Below the pieces are notes generated by a model that made no database searches, was not told where the DNA came from, and worked only from the letters and a program-made list of their open reading frames with translations. A stretch of DNA of 64,000 bases. It comes from JACPYM01 sp031423495 (GTDB taxonomy: Bacteria; Acidobacteriota; Blastocatellia; RBC074). Both the position numbers and the translations under genes were made by a program. Positions 53,171-61,170 of the stretch are shown piece after piece; the stretch's first letter is position 1; each line of letters starts with the position of its first letter. Where the stretch lies: contig JANPFP010000185.1 in assembly GCA_031423495.1 (NCBI GenBank), forward strand, positions 1 to 64,000. Reading direction: 5' to 3'.

Positions 53171-53200
53171 TAAAATTAGGTTGATACGAGCTTGCTTAGA

Positions 53201-53218
53201 TGAATGAATGATCATTCA
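53201..53218. promoter_or_regulatory. FadR operator-like palindrome (TGAATGA-N4-TCATTCA)
   Basis: TGAATGAATGATCATTCA fits the remembered Bacillus FadR box TGAATGAMTANTCATTCA at all specified positions but one (G for A in the middle). It includes a perfect 14-base palindrome TGAATGATCATTCA (53205-53218). It lies about 80 bases upstream of the TetR gene in the gap shared with the divergent Crp/Fnr gene, so it could repress the fadR-fadD unit. Confidence 0.8.
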
Positions 53219-53636
53219 CTATGCTCGATGCGGCGCATCTTATGCCAATCGTCAGAGAAGCCGCAAGCATCGTAAATCAGGCTGTAAAAAATCCCGCAAC
53301 TTATTGTCCGTCTAAGACATATACCGGCAAAGCAGCGAAAACCCCTTGCGCCACTTAGGGATTATCCAGTATGGTGCAGCGCATCAAGATGACCTGTTCC
53401 CCACAGTCAATTGTCATCGTTCCCTAAATCCAACCGGTAGTTTCAGTTGGAATTTCACACTCTAGTTATTGATGCGGTCACGCTGCTGAATTGCTCGTCC
53501 CCTAACGTCGTCTTTCTCCAGGCGATTTTTTTACGACAATCTTCACCCCTCGACTGGAAAGGATGAGGTCCGCGCGGAGTCCTCTGTCTTTAAGCCCCTT
53601 AAGAAAGACTTTGCCGGACACTCTGAACTGTCACCG
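53219..53636. other. Gap between operator and Crp/Fnr gene
   Basis: No convincing ORF, RNA gene or repeat is seen in these 418 bases. The Crp/Fnr promoter must lie here. A GGAAAGGATGAGG stretch near 53560 resembles a ribosome binding site but is not followed by a supported gene. Confidence 0.4.
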
Positions 53637-54389
53637 ATGAGACCACCTTTTAATCGCGAAGTCGAAGCGTTAGCCCAGCTCGACTTCGGACGTTTCTTTG
53701 ATCGTGCCACGCTACAGCAGTTCGCTGCTTACTTTACGATCAAGAGCTACACCCGCCGCAGTGTCATTTTTCAAGCGGGCCATGAGCGCGATGCGGTCTA
53801 TGGCCTGGTGAGCGGACATATAAAAATCATGCGGGAAGACGCGGTGGGCAATCGCGTTCTGCTCGACATTCTTCCGTCAGGTACGTTGTTTGGCGAAGAC
53901 GCCTTGATTGCCACGGGCAAGCGCGAACGCACCGCCGTGGCGCATGACATGGCTTCGATTGCGCGTATTGGGCGAACAGAACTGCTGCAACTGATGAGCG
54001 AGACGCCGCGCCTTTACGAATACGTTTTTCGGCTGGTCGGCGAGCGATTGATGCACGCCGAAGATCGTATCAGCGATTTATCGCTGGATGGTATTGCGGT
54101 CAGGCTGGCGAAAGTGTTGCTCGACCTCGTGCAGCGTTACGGCATGACGCAGGAAGCGCAAAAAGTGCTGATCAGCTTGCGCATCCCGCATCGTGAACTG
54201 GCTGATTTAGTCGGTAGTACGCGCGAATCAGTCACGATGCATCTCAACGATTTACGCCGCCGCGAGATCGTCGAATTCAGCAACCGCCGCATTCTGGTGT
54301 TGAATTACGAAGCCCTCGCCGCGCAGGCACAATCGCAACTGCGTCGCCCCGATCCTGACTTGCAAGACGACGAAGCCGACGACGAATAG
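53637..54389 (+). CDS. Crp/Fnr-family transcription regulator
   Basis: A 250-residue regulator. The cyclic-nucleotide-binding-like beta-roll covers about 20-135 (RSVIFQAGHERDAVYGLVSG, LLDILPSGTLFGEDALIATG). A dimer helix follows, then a C-terminal winged helix with LRIPHRELADLVGSTRESVT and MHLNDLRRREIVEF. The roll has FGEDAL in place of the cAMP-binding GE-R-S motif, so cAMP binding is not assured, and there are no N-terminal cysteines as in Fnr oxygen sensors. An acidic tail (DPDLQDDEADDE) ends the protein. Followed by a terminator-like hairpin. Targets are unknown; the divergent fad genes are one option. Confidence 0.88.
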   Translation: MRPPFNREVEALAQLDFGRFFDRATLQQFAAYFTIKSYTRRSVIFQAGHERDAVYGLVSGHIKIMREDAVGNRVLLDILPSGTLFGEDALIATGKRERTAVAHDMASIARIGRTELLQLMSETPRLYEYVFRLVGERLMHAEDRISDLSLDGIAVRLAKVLLDLVQRYGMTQEAQKVLISLRIPHRELADLVGSTRESVTMHLNDLRRREIVEFSNRRILVLNYEALAAQAQSQLRRPDPDLQDDEADDE

Positions 54390-54411
54390 TTTCATGTTGA
54401 ATTTTATTTTT

Positions 54412-54452
54412 GAGCCTGACCGGCTGGCGTAACTCGTCAGCTTGTCAGGCTC
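54412..54452 (+). terminator. Rho-independent terminator-like hairpin after the Crp/Fnr gene
   Basis: GAGCCTGAC (54412-54420) pairs with GTCAGGCTC (54444-54452), and the right arm runs into TTTGC. The loop contains a second partial stem (GGCTGGCG/CGTCAGC). It begins 22 bases after the stop codon of the regulator gene. Confidence 0.65.
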
Positions 54453-54499
54453 TTTGCTATTCGGCTTGCGCTTTTGAGACGGCTTCGTACACTGCGGCT

Positions 54500-55654
54500 A
54501 TGAGCCCAAAGCGCAAAAAACAAACGAATACTCAACCTCTTAAACTTGCCGTCGTTACCGGCGGAGGTGATTGTCCGGGCTTGAACGCAGTCATTCGTGC
54601 CGTCGTCGTCAGCGCCCTCAATCGCGGTTGGGAGATTTACGGCATCGAACGCGGCTTCGAAGGGCTGTTGCACAAAGACCGCATTATGCGTCTCGAATCG
54701 CATCACGTACGCGGCATCATCCACACGGGCGGCACGATTCTCGGCACCACCAATCGCGGCAATCCGTTCAAACTCACTACTGATAAAAAAGGCAAAACCA
54801 AAGTCAGCGACGTATCCGCCGAAGTCGTGAAGCGTTTTAAGAAGCTCGGCTTCGACGCGATGATCGTGATCGGCGGCGACGGTACGTTGAAAATCGCAGC
54901 GGGCTTGGCTGAGTTAGGCATGCCAGTGGTTGGCGTACCCAAAACGATTGACAACGATTTGGCGGCGACTGAATTGACGTTCGGGTTTAGCACGGCGATT
55001 ACCACAGCGACCGATGCGATAGACAAACTGCACGCGACGGCGGCTTCGCACGAACGCGTGATGGTCGTCGAATTGATGGGACGTTATGCCGGCTGGATTG
55101 CGCTTTACGCCGGCGTAGCGGGCGGAGCCGATGTCATTCTCTTGCCTGAGATACCTTTTGAATTCGAGCCGATCGTGCGCAAGATCAATCAACGCTGGCA
55201 GCGCAAGCGCAACTTCGCCATCGTCGTCGTGGCCGAAGGCGCGCGTCCCGTCGGCGGCGAAATGATTTTTCAGGATGTGGTAGACGGCGAGCCTGCGCGC
55301 TTAGGCGGCGTGGCTGATTATGTCGCGCGCGAATTGCATCGGCTGACCAAACGCGAAACGCGCTCACTGGTGTTAGGCCATTTGCAACGCGGCGGACAGC
55401 CCACCGCCGCCGACCGCTTGCTCTCGACCCGCTTTGGCGCAGCGGCGATTCGCGCGGTCGAACGCGGCGAACATAACTGCATGGTCGCGTTGCAATCATC
55501 TGCCATCGTCACCGTGCCGCTCTCGGTCGCCCTCAGTTCGATGAAATCAGTGCCGCTCGAATCCGACGTGATTCAGTCAGCCCGCGACATCGGCATTTCG
55601 TTTGGTGACGAGGTGCAGGAAAGTGAAAAACTAAAAGTGAAAAGTGAAAAGTGA
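54500..55654 (+). CDS. 6-phosphofructokinase (ATP or pyrophosphate donor uncertain)
   Basis: A 384-residue kinase started at ATG 54500 (MSPKRKKQTNTQPLKLAVVT); the earlier open frame encodes no family sequence. The motifs are VTGGGDCPGLNAVIRA, VIGGDGTLKIAAGLAE and VPKTIDNDLAATELTFGF. Residues matching E. coli positions 104 and 124 are Gly and Lys: Gly is typical of ATP enzymes and Lys of pyrophosphate-linked ones, so the phosphoryl donor cannot be assigned by these two alone. The catalytic acid is in TIDND. Substrate region HLQRGGQPTAADRLL is intact. The last residues (SEKLKVKSEK) are encoded by an intergenic repeat that runs into the gene. Confidence 0.9.
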   Translation: MSPKRKKQTNTQPLKLAVVTGGGDCPGLNAVIRAVVVSALNRGWEIYGIERGFEGLLHKDRIMRLESHHVRGIIHTGGTILGTTNRGNPFKLTTDKKGKTKVSDVSAEVVKRFKKLGFDAMIVIGGDGTLKIAAGLAELGMPVVGVPKTIDNDLAATELTFGFSTAITTATDAIDKLHATAASHERVMVVELMGRYAGWIALYAGVAGGADVILLPEIPFEFEPIVRKINQRWQRKRNFAIVVVAEGARPVGGEMIFQDVVDGEPARLGGVADYVARELHRLTKRETRSLVLGHLQRGGQPTAADRLLSTRFGAAAIRAVERGEHNCMVALQSSAIVTVPLSVALSSMKSVPLESDVIQSARDIGISFGDEVQESEKLKVKSEK

Positions 55655-55708
55655 AAGCCAATCCTGTCGTTTTCTTTCACTTTTCACTTTTCACTGTTCA
55701 CTGTTCAT
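55621..55708. repeat. Inverted repeat overlapping both 3' ends of pfk and a glycosyltransferase gene
   Basis: Left arm 55621-55656 (AGTGAAAAACTAAAAGTGAA...) pairs with right arm 55674-55708 (CTTTCACTTTTCACTTTTCA...). Units are AAAGTGA words. The stop codon of the phosphofructokinase (55652-55654) and that of the convergent glycosyltransferase (55705-55707) are both within the arms. Confidence 0.9.
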
Positions 55709-57351
55709 TTCATCTCCGTCGGCCACGGAGCGCGTTCACCTGGCGCGCCCAAATCAATAATGCGTAACGTCGGCATTCGTTTTGATTGATAAGCGACACG
55801 AATCGGTTTGCCTGCGCTGTCTTGCGCGGGTACGCCATAAGGCTTGGTCAGCACGAGATAGCGCACGCCCCATTTCTTCCACTGTTCCCAATTGCCTAGC
55901 GGGTCTTGCGCCGAAACGGTCTTGCGATTGGTGTAAAGATAAACCAGTCCCGGATTGAGCGAAGCGCAGAGTTCATTTTCGGCTACGTTATCTTTGACCC
56001 AACCGAGCATGGTTTCGATTTCGGTGAACTGTCCGAGTTCGCCCTGATTGCGGCGGCCTTGCGGGTCGAGTCCGCCAATGAATTCAAAGTTGGTCAACAG
56101 GTTTAAGGCAATCATCAAGGCGACAGCGACGGTCGCGCCGATCCAGTTGGCTTGCGGCGCATTGCCCGCTTTATCGCGTCGCCACCACGTCCACAGCGCC
56201 TGCCCGCCTTCGACGACATAAATCAGCAACAGCGGCAGCAGCGGCAACAGAAAACGCATCGGGTCCCACGGCCACAAGACGATGAAGCCAAGCGAGAGCG
56301 TTGTATAAATTTCGGCGGCGGTCAGCCCCTTGCGTAAACCCAAAATCAATCCGACCAGCGCCAATAAACTGAGCAAGACCGACACGAAACCCAAACCGAT
56401 TTCGCCCGTGATCAGCAGCAACCGCGCAGCGTAAAGCAACCCGAATTGTTGCCCGACGATGTTGCCCAGATTGTTGCCGACGCGCGCGGGCAAGTCGCTC
56501 GCGGTGATGGTGGCGTTTTCGTTTTCGCCCGCGCTTTGCTGCCAAAATACCGTCAGATAATTTTGCGTGATGTAACCCTGCTGTTCGCGCTTGAGTTCTT
56601 CGCTGGAAGCGTGCGCGCGCGCATAAAGCTGCCACGGCAATACGAGTAGTGCGATGGCGGCGGCGGCGATGAGCAGCGGCTTTGTCACGCGTTCTTTGAG
56701 GAACCACGCGAGCACGGCGACGACGAGCGCGATGCCAATCGAACGCGTCAGAAAGGCGCAGGCCGCCAGCAAGCCCGCGAGCGTAGCGCAAATCGCGGCG
56801 AGGCGCGTTACGTTCGCGTGATGTTGGCGGACGGCTTCGGCGGCGGCAACGAGCGTTAGCATTTGCAACAGCAGAAAGGCGCATTCAGACATCAGCGTCG
56901 AAGTGGCAAAGAACACCAGACTCGGACTCGTCACCGTCGCCACCGCGACGCCCAGCGAAAGCCATTCGGGCAAGCGGCGATAACGTTGGCAATAAACGTA
57001 AGCCAATCCGCCCGCAGCCAACACCGCGATGACTTGCAGCACTTTGAGCCAATAAATATTTGCCGGAAAATTCGATGCGACGCGCCACATCAGCGAAAGC
57101 AGAAAGGCGAAACCCGGCGGATATAAGGGCTGCAAATTCGGCGAGAGCGAATTGATGAGGTTGTAACCTTGTCCCGTCGCCAAAGCCTTCGCCAGCACGA
57201 CGTAATAAGCGTCGTCTACGTAAGGGTGTCCGAAAACGGTGTTAAGGCGCAGCCAATAAATCGTGGCGCACACCAACAGGCTGACGATGCTTACGATCGT
57301 GATGCGTGAAAACAGTCCTTTAGCGGGCGTTGCGGTTTTTCCCTCTACCAT
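55705..57351 (-). CDS. GT39/PMT-like membrane glycosyltransferase (ArnT-type fold)
   Basis: A 548-residue protein with about 11 membrane helices and a C-terminal soluble part (from about 425). Near the N-terminus the first periplasmic loop has the acidic pair D46-D47 (HPYVDDAYYVVLAKALATGQ), the catalytic position of GT-C enzymes. This is followed by NLQPLYPPGFAFLLSLMWRV, matching the PMT_2 family that moves sugars from polyprenyl-phosphate donors. The acceptor cannot be told. The soluble part (ENELCASLNPGLVYLYTNRK) resembles the C-terminal domains of related membrane proteins. The neighbouring divergent methyltransferase gene shares the promoter gap. Confidence 0.82.
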   Translation of the reverse strand: MVEGKTATPAKGLFSRITIVSIVSLLVCATIYWLRLNTVFGHPYVDDAYYVVLAKALATGQGYNLINSLSPNLQPLYPPGFAFLLSLMWRVASNFPANIYWLKVLQVIAVLAAGGLAYVYCQRYRRLPEWLSLGVAVATVTSPSLVFFATSTLMSECAFLLLQMLTLVAAAEAVRQHHANVTRLAAICATLAGLLAACAFLTRSIGIALVVAVLAWFLKERVTKPLLIAAAAIALLVLPWQLYARAHASSEELKREQQGYITQNYLTVFWQQSAGENENATITASDLPARVGNNLGNIVGQQFGLLYAARLLLITGEIGLGFVSVLLSLLALVGLILGLRKGLTAAEIYTTLSLGFIVLWPWDPMRFLLPLLPLLLIYVVEGGQALWTWWRRDKAGNAPQANWIGATVAVALMIALNLLTNFEFIGGLDPQGRRNQGELGQFTEIETMLGWVKDNVAENELCASLNPGLVYLYTNRKTVSAQDPLGNWEQWKKWGVRYLVLTKPYGVPAQDSAGKPIRVAYQSKRMPTLRIIDLGAPGERAPWPTEMK

Positions 57352-57439
57352 GCGAACTTGTGCGCTCCTTGCGGATTGGGTTGGATTGCGATGCGGCGAG
57401 TATGATTGCAGGACAACTAATGATTTACCAAATCACATT

Positions 57440-57988
57440 ATGAGCGACGAATCGGCAGGCATCAGGCTGCAATATGAAAAGCATGGCGCGCGCGGTTATT
57501 ACGAACGCCACGGCGCTGAATATCGCAATCCGCACGAAGACGCGATTGCGCAGGTGTTGCACGCGGTCGTGCCGCAATGGTCGCTCGATCTGTCGCGCGT
57601 ACTCGATCTCGCTTGCGGCAGCGGCGAGGCGACACTGGTCTTGCGCGAACTCGGCGCGCAGCAAATTGACGGCGTTGATCCTTACACCAACGCGGTTTAT
57701 CTGGCGCGTACCGGACAAGCCGCCGAACCGTTCGACTTTGCCACGATTGCCGCAGGCGCGCTGCGTGACAGGCATTACAGCTTGATCGTATGCAGCTTCG
57801 CTTTGCATCTGGCCGAAGCCTCGCGCCTGCCGTTGCTGGCGTATGAGCTTTCCGCAATCGCGCCGCACCTGTTGATTCTCACGCCGCACAAACGCCCCAC
57901 GCTCAAGCCGGAATGGGGCTGGCACTTGCGCGCAGAAACCGTGATCGAACGAGTGCGCGCTCGCTGTTATGAATCAACGAGTGCCTGA
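57440..57988 (+). CDS. SAM-dependent methyltransferase
   Basis: A 182-residue class I methyltransferase, started at ATG 57440; the longer open frame overlaps the divergent glycosyltransferase. SAM motif I is VLDLACGSGEATLVLRELGA, followed by an acidic ribose-binding residue in DGVDPYTNAVYLA. Motif IV is near HYSLIVCSFALHLAEASRLP. The protein is shorter than usual and lacks a large C-terminal substrate domain, so it may act on small molecules or be a subunit. The substrate is unknown. The downstream gap holds an inverted repeat. Confidence 0.83.
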   Translation: MSDESAGIRLQYEKHGARGYYERHGAEYRNPHEDAIAQVLHAVVPQWSLDLSRVLDLACGSGEATLVLRELGAQQIDGVDPYTNAVYLARTGQAAEPFDFATIAAGALRDRHYSLIVCSFALHLAEASRLPLLAYELSAIAPHLLILTPHKRPTLKPEWGWHLRAETVIERVRARCYESTSA

Positions 57989-57993
57989 AAAAA

Positions 57994-58050
57994 GATGGGA
58001 GTTATAGGGGAAGCCGTTCCTATGACTCCTATTGCTCCCATAACTCTCAT
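57994..58050. repeat. Inverted repeat of GGGAGTTATAG/CTCCCATAAC words
   Basis: GATGGGAGTTATAGGGG (57994-58010) pairs with TCCCATAACTCTCATC further right (to about 58051), with CCTATGACTCCTATTGCT between. It follows the methyltransferase gene in a convergent gap. Its words match the DNA coding for the PITPIAP linker at 22671-22713. Confidence 0.75.
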
Positions 58051-58117
58051 CGCCCGCGCAGGCCAGAAAATAATTTTGCGTAGCCCAATCCAGCCGCGTC
58101 TTTGTCGCGTATCCGCA

Positions 58118-58846
58118 CTAACCGCGTCCGTAAACCGGAAGGCTCGCACCGTGAATGGCACGCGCGGCGTCAGAGCAGAGAAACATGATTACGTCTGCGA
58201 CGGCGGCGGTCGTTACCCATTGATCGAAATCCGCCTGCGGCATCGCCGCACGGTTCGCGGGCGTATCAATCATTCCCGGCAGCACGCAATTGACGTTGAT
58301 GCCTTGCGTCTTGAGTTCGTCGGCCATGCTTTCGGTTAAGCGGATGACGACACTTTTTGACGCGCTGTAAATGCTCGCGCCCGCTTCGCCCCGCAAGGCT
58401 CCGCGCGAAGCGATGTTGATAATTTTGCCGCTGCCTTGTTTCAGCATATGCGGAATCACAGTGCGGCAACTCACAAAGACCGAGCGTGCATTGAGTCCCA
58501 TCAGCATATCGGCTTCTTCCACTGGCATTTCGTGCAACGGCACGCCAGCGCGATAACCGCCGACGGTGTTGATGAGCGCGTCAATGCGTCCGGTTTGTTG
58601 CCCAGTTTGATTAATGACTTGGGCGATGGCGTCAGTGACTGATGTTTCATCCATCACGTTTACGTTGCCGATAGTGAGAGGCGGTGGCGCGTGAGGGTTT
58701 GATAAAACAGGCCAGCGGTTATCGCTGCGATCAAGCAAAACGACTTGCGCATTCGCTTGATGAAAGGCTTGCGCGACGGCGGAACCTAAAGCTCCGGCGG
58801 CTCCGGTGACGACGACGACGCGGTTGGTGAAATCGAATTGAAACAT
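58118..58846 (-). CDS. Short-chain dehydrogenase/reductase (SDR)
   Basis: A 242-residue classical SDR, started at ATG 58846 behind AAAGGAG. The cofactor motif is TGAAGALG (14-21). Catalytic residues are S147 (IINIASRGA), Y160 and K164 (YSASKS), with N119 completing the tetrad. D39 after the second strand (VVLLDRSD) favours NAD(H) over NADP(H). It is similar to 3-oxoacyl reductase/FabG-like proteins, but with an unassigned substrate. The C-terminal segment (DAARAIHGASLPVYGRG) is the family's usual end. Confidence 0.9.
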   Translation of the reverse strand: MFQFDFTNRVVVVTGAAGALGSAVAQAFHQANAQVVLLDRSDNRWPVLSNPHAPPPLTIGNVNVMDETSVTDAIAQVINQTGQQTGRIDALINTVGGYRAGVPLHEMPVEEADMLMGLNARSVFVSCRTVIPHMLKQGSGKIINIASRGALRGEAGASIYSASKSVVIRLTESMADELKTQGINVNCVLPGMIDTPANRAAMPQADFDQWVTTAAVADVIMFLCSDAARAIHGASLPVYGRG

Positions 58847-59103
58847 ATTGGTAAGCTCCTTTGGGCGGTCATTGGGTGGTATGACGACTTTACGAAAACA
58901 ACCACGCAAATCAAGTAATGCGAGACCAATTCGTCATACGAGATTTGGCATCACAGGCGACTGTGCTATAAATCCGGTGAAACGCGAATTTGTTCCCGCC
59001 ACCTTAGATTGTTTGTGAAACGGCGCGTCCTGACAATGGTCGCCGCCCTCATAATGCAACCATGCGGCGGCGAGTTTTACCCCAATCACCAAAGGAGCCG
59101 TCC

Positions 59104-59745
59104 GTGCCATTGGAAACCCCAACAGGCATCCCCTCGAATCAAACTGCGGCCAGCATTCCGCTGGCGCGCAGCCGCGACGCCGAACTCACTGATTTGGTTA
59201 GCCAGATAGCGCAAGGCGATCAGCAGGCTTTGGCAGCGTTGTATGACACCACGAACCGTTTGTTGTTCGGCCTGATTCTGCGCGTACTCAGTGATCAAGG
59301 CGCCGCCGAAGAAGTGCTGATGGATGTTTATACGCAAGTCTGGAAGCAAGCGCCGAACTATGACATCGGACGCGGTTCGCCCTTGGCGTGGCTCACCACC
59401 ATCGCCCGCAGCCGCGCGATTGATCGTTTGCGTTCAGGCTGGCAAACCCAACAGCGTTCAGAGCCGTTGGACGTTGTGACCGACAAAGAGACGAATGCGC
59501 TCTCGCCCGAAGAAGACAGCGTTTACGCTGAACGTCAGCGACTGGTCAGAAAGGCGCTCGCGGCTTTGTCGTCCGAACAACGCGAAGTCATCGAACTGGC
59601 TTATTACGGCGGCTTAAGCCACAGCGAAATCGCTGAAAAATTGCAGCAGCCGTTGGGCACTGTCAAAACGCGTACGCGGTTGGGCTTGATGAAATTGCGC
59701 GACGCGCTGACGCCTTTGCTGGGCAGTCAAGCGGCGCTGGGGTGA
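59104..59745 (+). CDS. ECF sigma factor (SigK/ChrR-linked type)
   Basis: A 213-residue sigma-70 family ECF factor started at GTG 59104 because AAAGGAG lies at 59091-59097; an upstream ATG frame has no such site. Region 2 (about 35-100) reads LLFGLILRVLSDQGAAEEVL, then YTQVWKQAPNYDIGRGSPLA with the core binding helix. Region 4 (about 150-205) reads LAALSSEQREVIELAYYGGL, SHSEIAEKLQQPLGTVKTRT. It should direct RNA polymerase to stress promoters. The anti-sigma cupin gene starts 6 bases after its stop, so the pair is coupled. This arrangement is typical of ECF factors responding to oxidative or singlet-oxygen stress. Confidence 0.92.
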   Translation: MPLETPTGIPSNQTAASIPLARSRDAELTDLVSQIAQGDQQALAALYDTTNRLLFGLILRVLSDQGAAEEVLMDVYTQVWKQAPNYDIGRGSPLAWLTTIARSRAIDRLRSGWQTQQRSEPLDVVTDKETNALSPEEDSVYAERQRLVRKALAALSSEQREVIELAYYGGLSHSEIAEKLQQPLGTVKTRTRLGLMKLRDALTPLLGSQAALG

Positions 59746-59751
59746 ACCGGA

Positions 59752-60372
59752 ATGGAACAAGAGGCGATGAAAAAACAGCAACAGGAACAAGCAGCCCTTT
59801 ACGCGCTCGGCGCACTGACGCCGCGTGAGGCCGAACGCTTCCGCTCAGAATTGGCGGTGGATGCCTCATTGGAATTCGACGCCGAAGCCTATGAAACAGT
59901 CGTCAACGAATTGGCGTTGTCGGCTTCGGCAGTGGCTCCGTCAGCGGGTTTGCGCGAACAACTGATGGCGCGCATCGCCGCGACGCTGCAAGAGCATTCT
60001 GCTAAAGCGAAAGCGGTTATATCCAACGAGGCCGCAGCTTTCGTGATGCGTTTTGACGAAGGCCACTGGAAGCCGTTCGCCCCACACGTCTCGTGCAAAA
60101 TTTTGCACCGTGATCCCATTAGCAAGATGGTGACTTCGCTGGTCAGACTCGAACCCGGCGGCTATTTGCCGCGCCATCGCCATCTGGGTTTTGAACAAAC
60201 GCTGGTCGTGTCGGGCGATTGCATCGTCAACGGACAAACTTTTTATGCCGGAGACTTTCGCACGGCAGAAAACGGAACTCTCGACACTGAAGTCACTACG
60301 CAATTTGGCACGACGATTTTGATGATCGCGCCTGAACACCTCGAAATTCTCGACGCCGCTTGGGCCAACTGA
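59752..60372 (+). CDS. ChrR-like cupin anti-sigma factor
   Basis: A 206-residue protein with an N-terminal helical anti-sigma-like part (LYALGALTPREAERFRSELA) and a C-terminal cupin (about 95-195). The metal-binding cupin motif keeps H142, H144 and E148 (GGYLPRHRHLGFEQTLVVSG), but the usual second-motif histidine is not evident in TAENGTLDTEVTTQFG. The N-terminus lacks the H-x3-C-x2-C zinc site of ZAS-type anti-sigma factors, resembling RskA instead. It is expected to hold the upstream ECF factor and release it on an oxidative signal. ATG 59752 or 59767 could be the start. Confidence 0.8.
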   Translation: MEQEAMKKQQQEQAALYALGALTPREAERFRSELAVDASLEFDAEAYETVVNELALSASAVAPSAGLREQLMARIAATLQEHSAKAKAVISNEAAAFVMRFDEGHWKPFAPHVSCKILHRDPISKMVTSLVRLEPGGYLPRHRHLGFEQTLVVSGDCIVNGQTFYAGDFRTAENGTLDTEVTTQFGTTILMIAPEHLEILDAAWAN

Positions 60373-60387
60373 TAAGGAACACCTGCT

Positions 60388-61134
60388 ATGCAACGCCGCG
60401 TAATTCTTTGCGCTTTACCCATTGTCGCTTTGCTCGCGCTTTACGCTTTAGCTACGCAAAAGAAATCCACCTCGCCGCCTGACGAACCCATTATCGCGGC
60501 TTTCAAAAAATCCTATCCGGCTTCGGTGTCAGACGCCGTCGAACTCGTCACTGGCAAAAACGGCGCGATGCGCCACGACATGAAACTCGTCAACGGCACG
60601 CCTATCGTAGGCCGCGCCGTCACTTCGCTCGTCAAACCCGCGACGCCTGAACAAGCTACGCCCGCACTCTCGACCAAACATTCCGTCGAGATGATTGATA
60701 ACGCCAAGCCCGGCGAAGTCGGCATCATTGTGATGGAGGGTACGCTCGACATCGCGGCGATGGGCAACCTGATGGCGACGGCGGCGAAGGTACGCGGGAT
60801 GGCAGGCGTGGTTTTAGACGGCGCGATTCGCGACGTATGGGACATTCGCCGCATGGGCTTGACGGTTTATGCGCGCTCAAGTTCGCCGCGCACAGCGGTG
60901 GGGCATTACGCGACCGTGGCGCGCAATGTGCCGGTTGAATGCGCAGGCATCACGGTTCGCCCCGGCGACATCATCGTCGCCGATGAAGACGGCGTCGTCG
61001 TCGTTCCGCAAGAACGCGCCGCAGAAGTGCTGAAAAAAGCGCAGGAGATTGATCAGCGCGAAAGCGGAATGTTTCCCTTCATTCGCCAGTTCAAGTCGCT
61101 GTCGAAAGCCATCGAGAAATTCAATCGCATTTAA
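60388..61134 (+). CDS. RraA-family aldolase-like protein with signal peptide
   Basis: A 248-residue protein with an N-terminal hydrophobic segment (MQRRVILCALPIVALLALYA) suggesting export or membrane anchoring, which is unusual for RraA relatives. The core has the substrate/metal region GVVLDGAIRDVWDIRRMGL (G-x-x-R-D of 4-hydroxy-4-methyl-2-oxoglutarate/4-carboxy-4-hydroxy-2-oxoadipate aldolases) and CAGITVRPGDIIVADEDGVV. Active-site arginine and aspartate are present, so catalysis as an aldolase/decarboxylase is possible. Alternatively it binds protein partners like E. coli RraA. It lies directly after the sigma/anti-sigma pair on the same strand (15 bp), so it may belong to that regulon. 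Confidence 0.83.
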   Translation: MQRRVILCALPIVALLALYALATQKKSTSPPDEPIIAAFKKSYPASVSDAVELVTGKNGAMRHDMKLVNGTPIVGRAVTSLVKPATPEQATPALSTKHSVEMIDNAKPGEVGIIVMEGTLDIAAMGNLMATAAKVRGMAGVVLDGAIRDVWDIRRMGLTVYARSSSPRTAVGHYATVARNVPVECAGITVRPGDIIVADEDGVVVVPQERAAEVLKKAQEIDQRESGMFPFIRQFKSLSKAIEKFNRI

Positions 61135-61170
61135 TTTGGCACATAAGCAGCGCGGCGTGATAATTCGGTT

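Noticed and set aside
57263..57439. Extended N-terminus of the methyltransferase
   Set aside because: This frame overlaps the divergent glycosyltransferase start and has no methyltransferase similarity.
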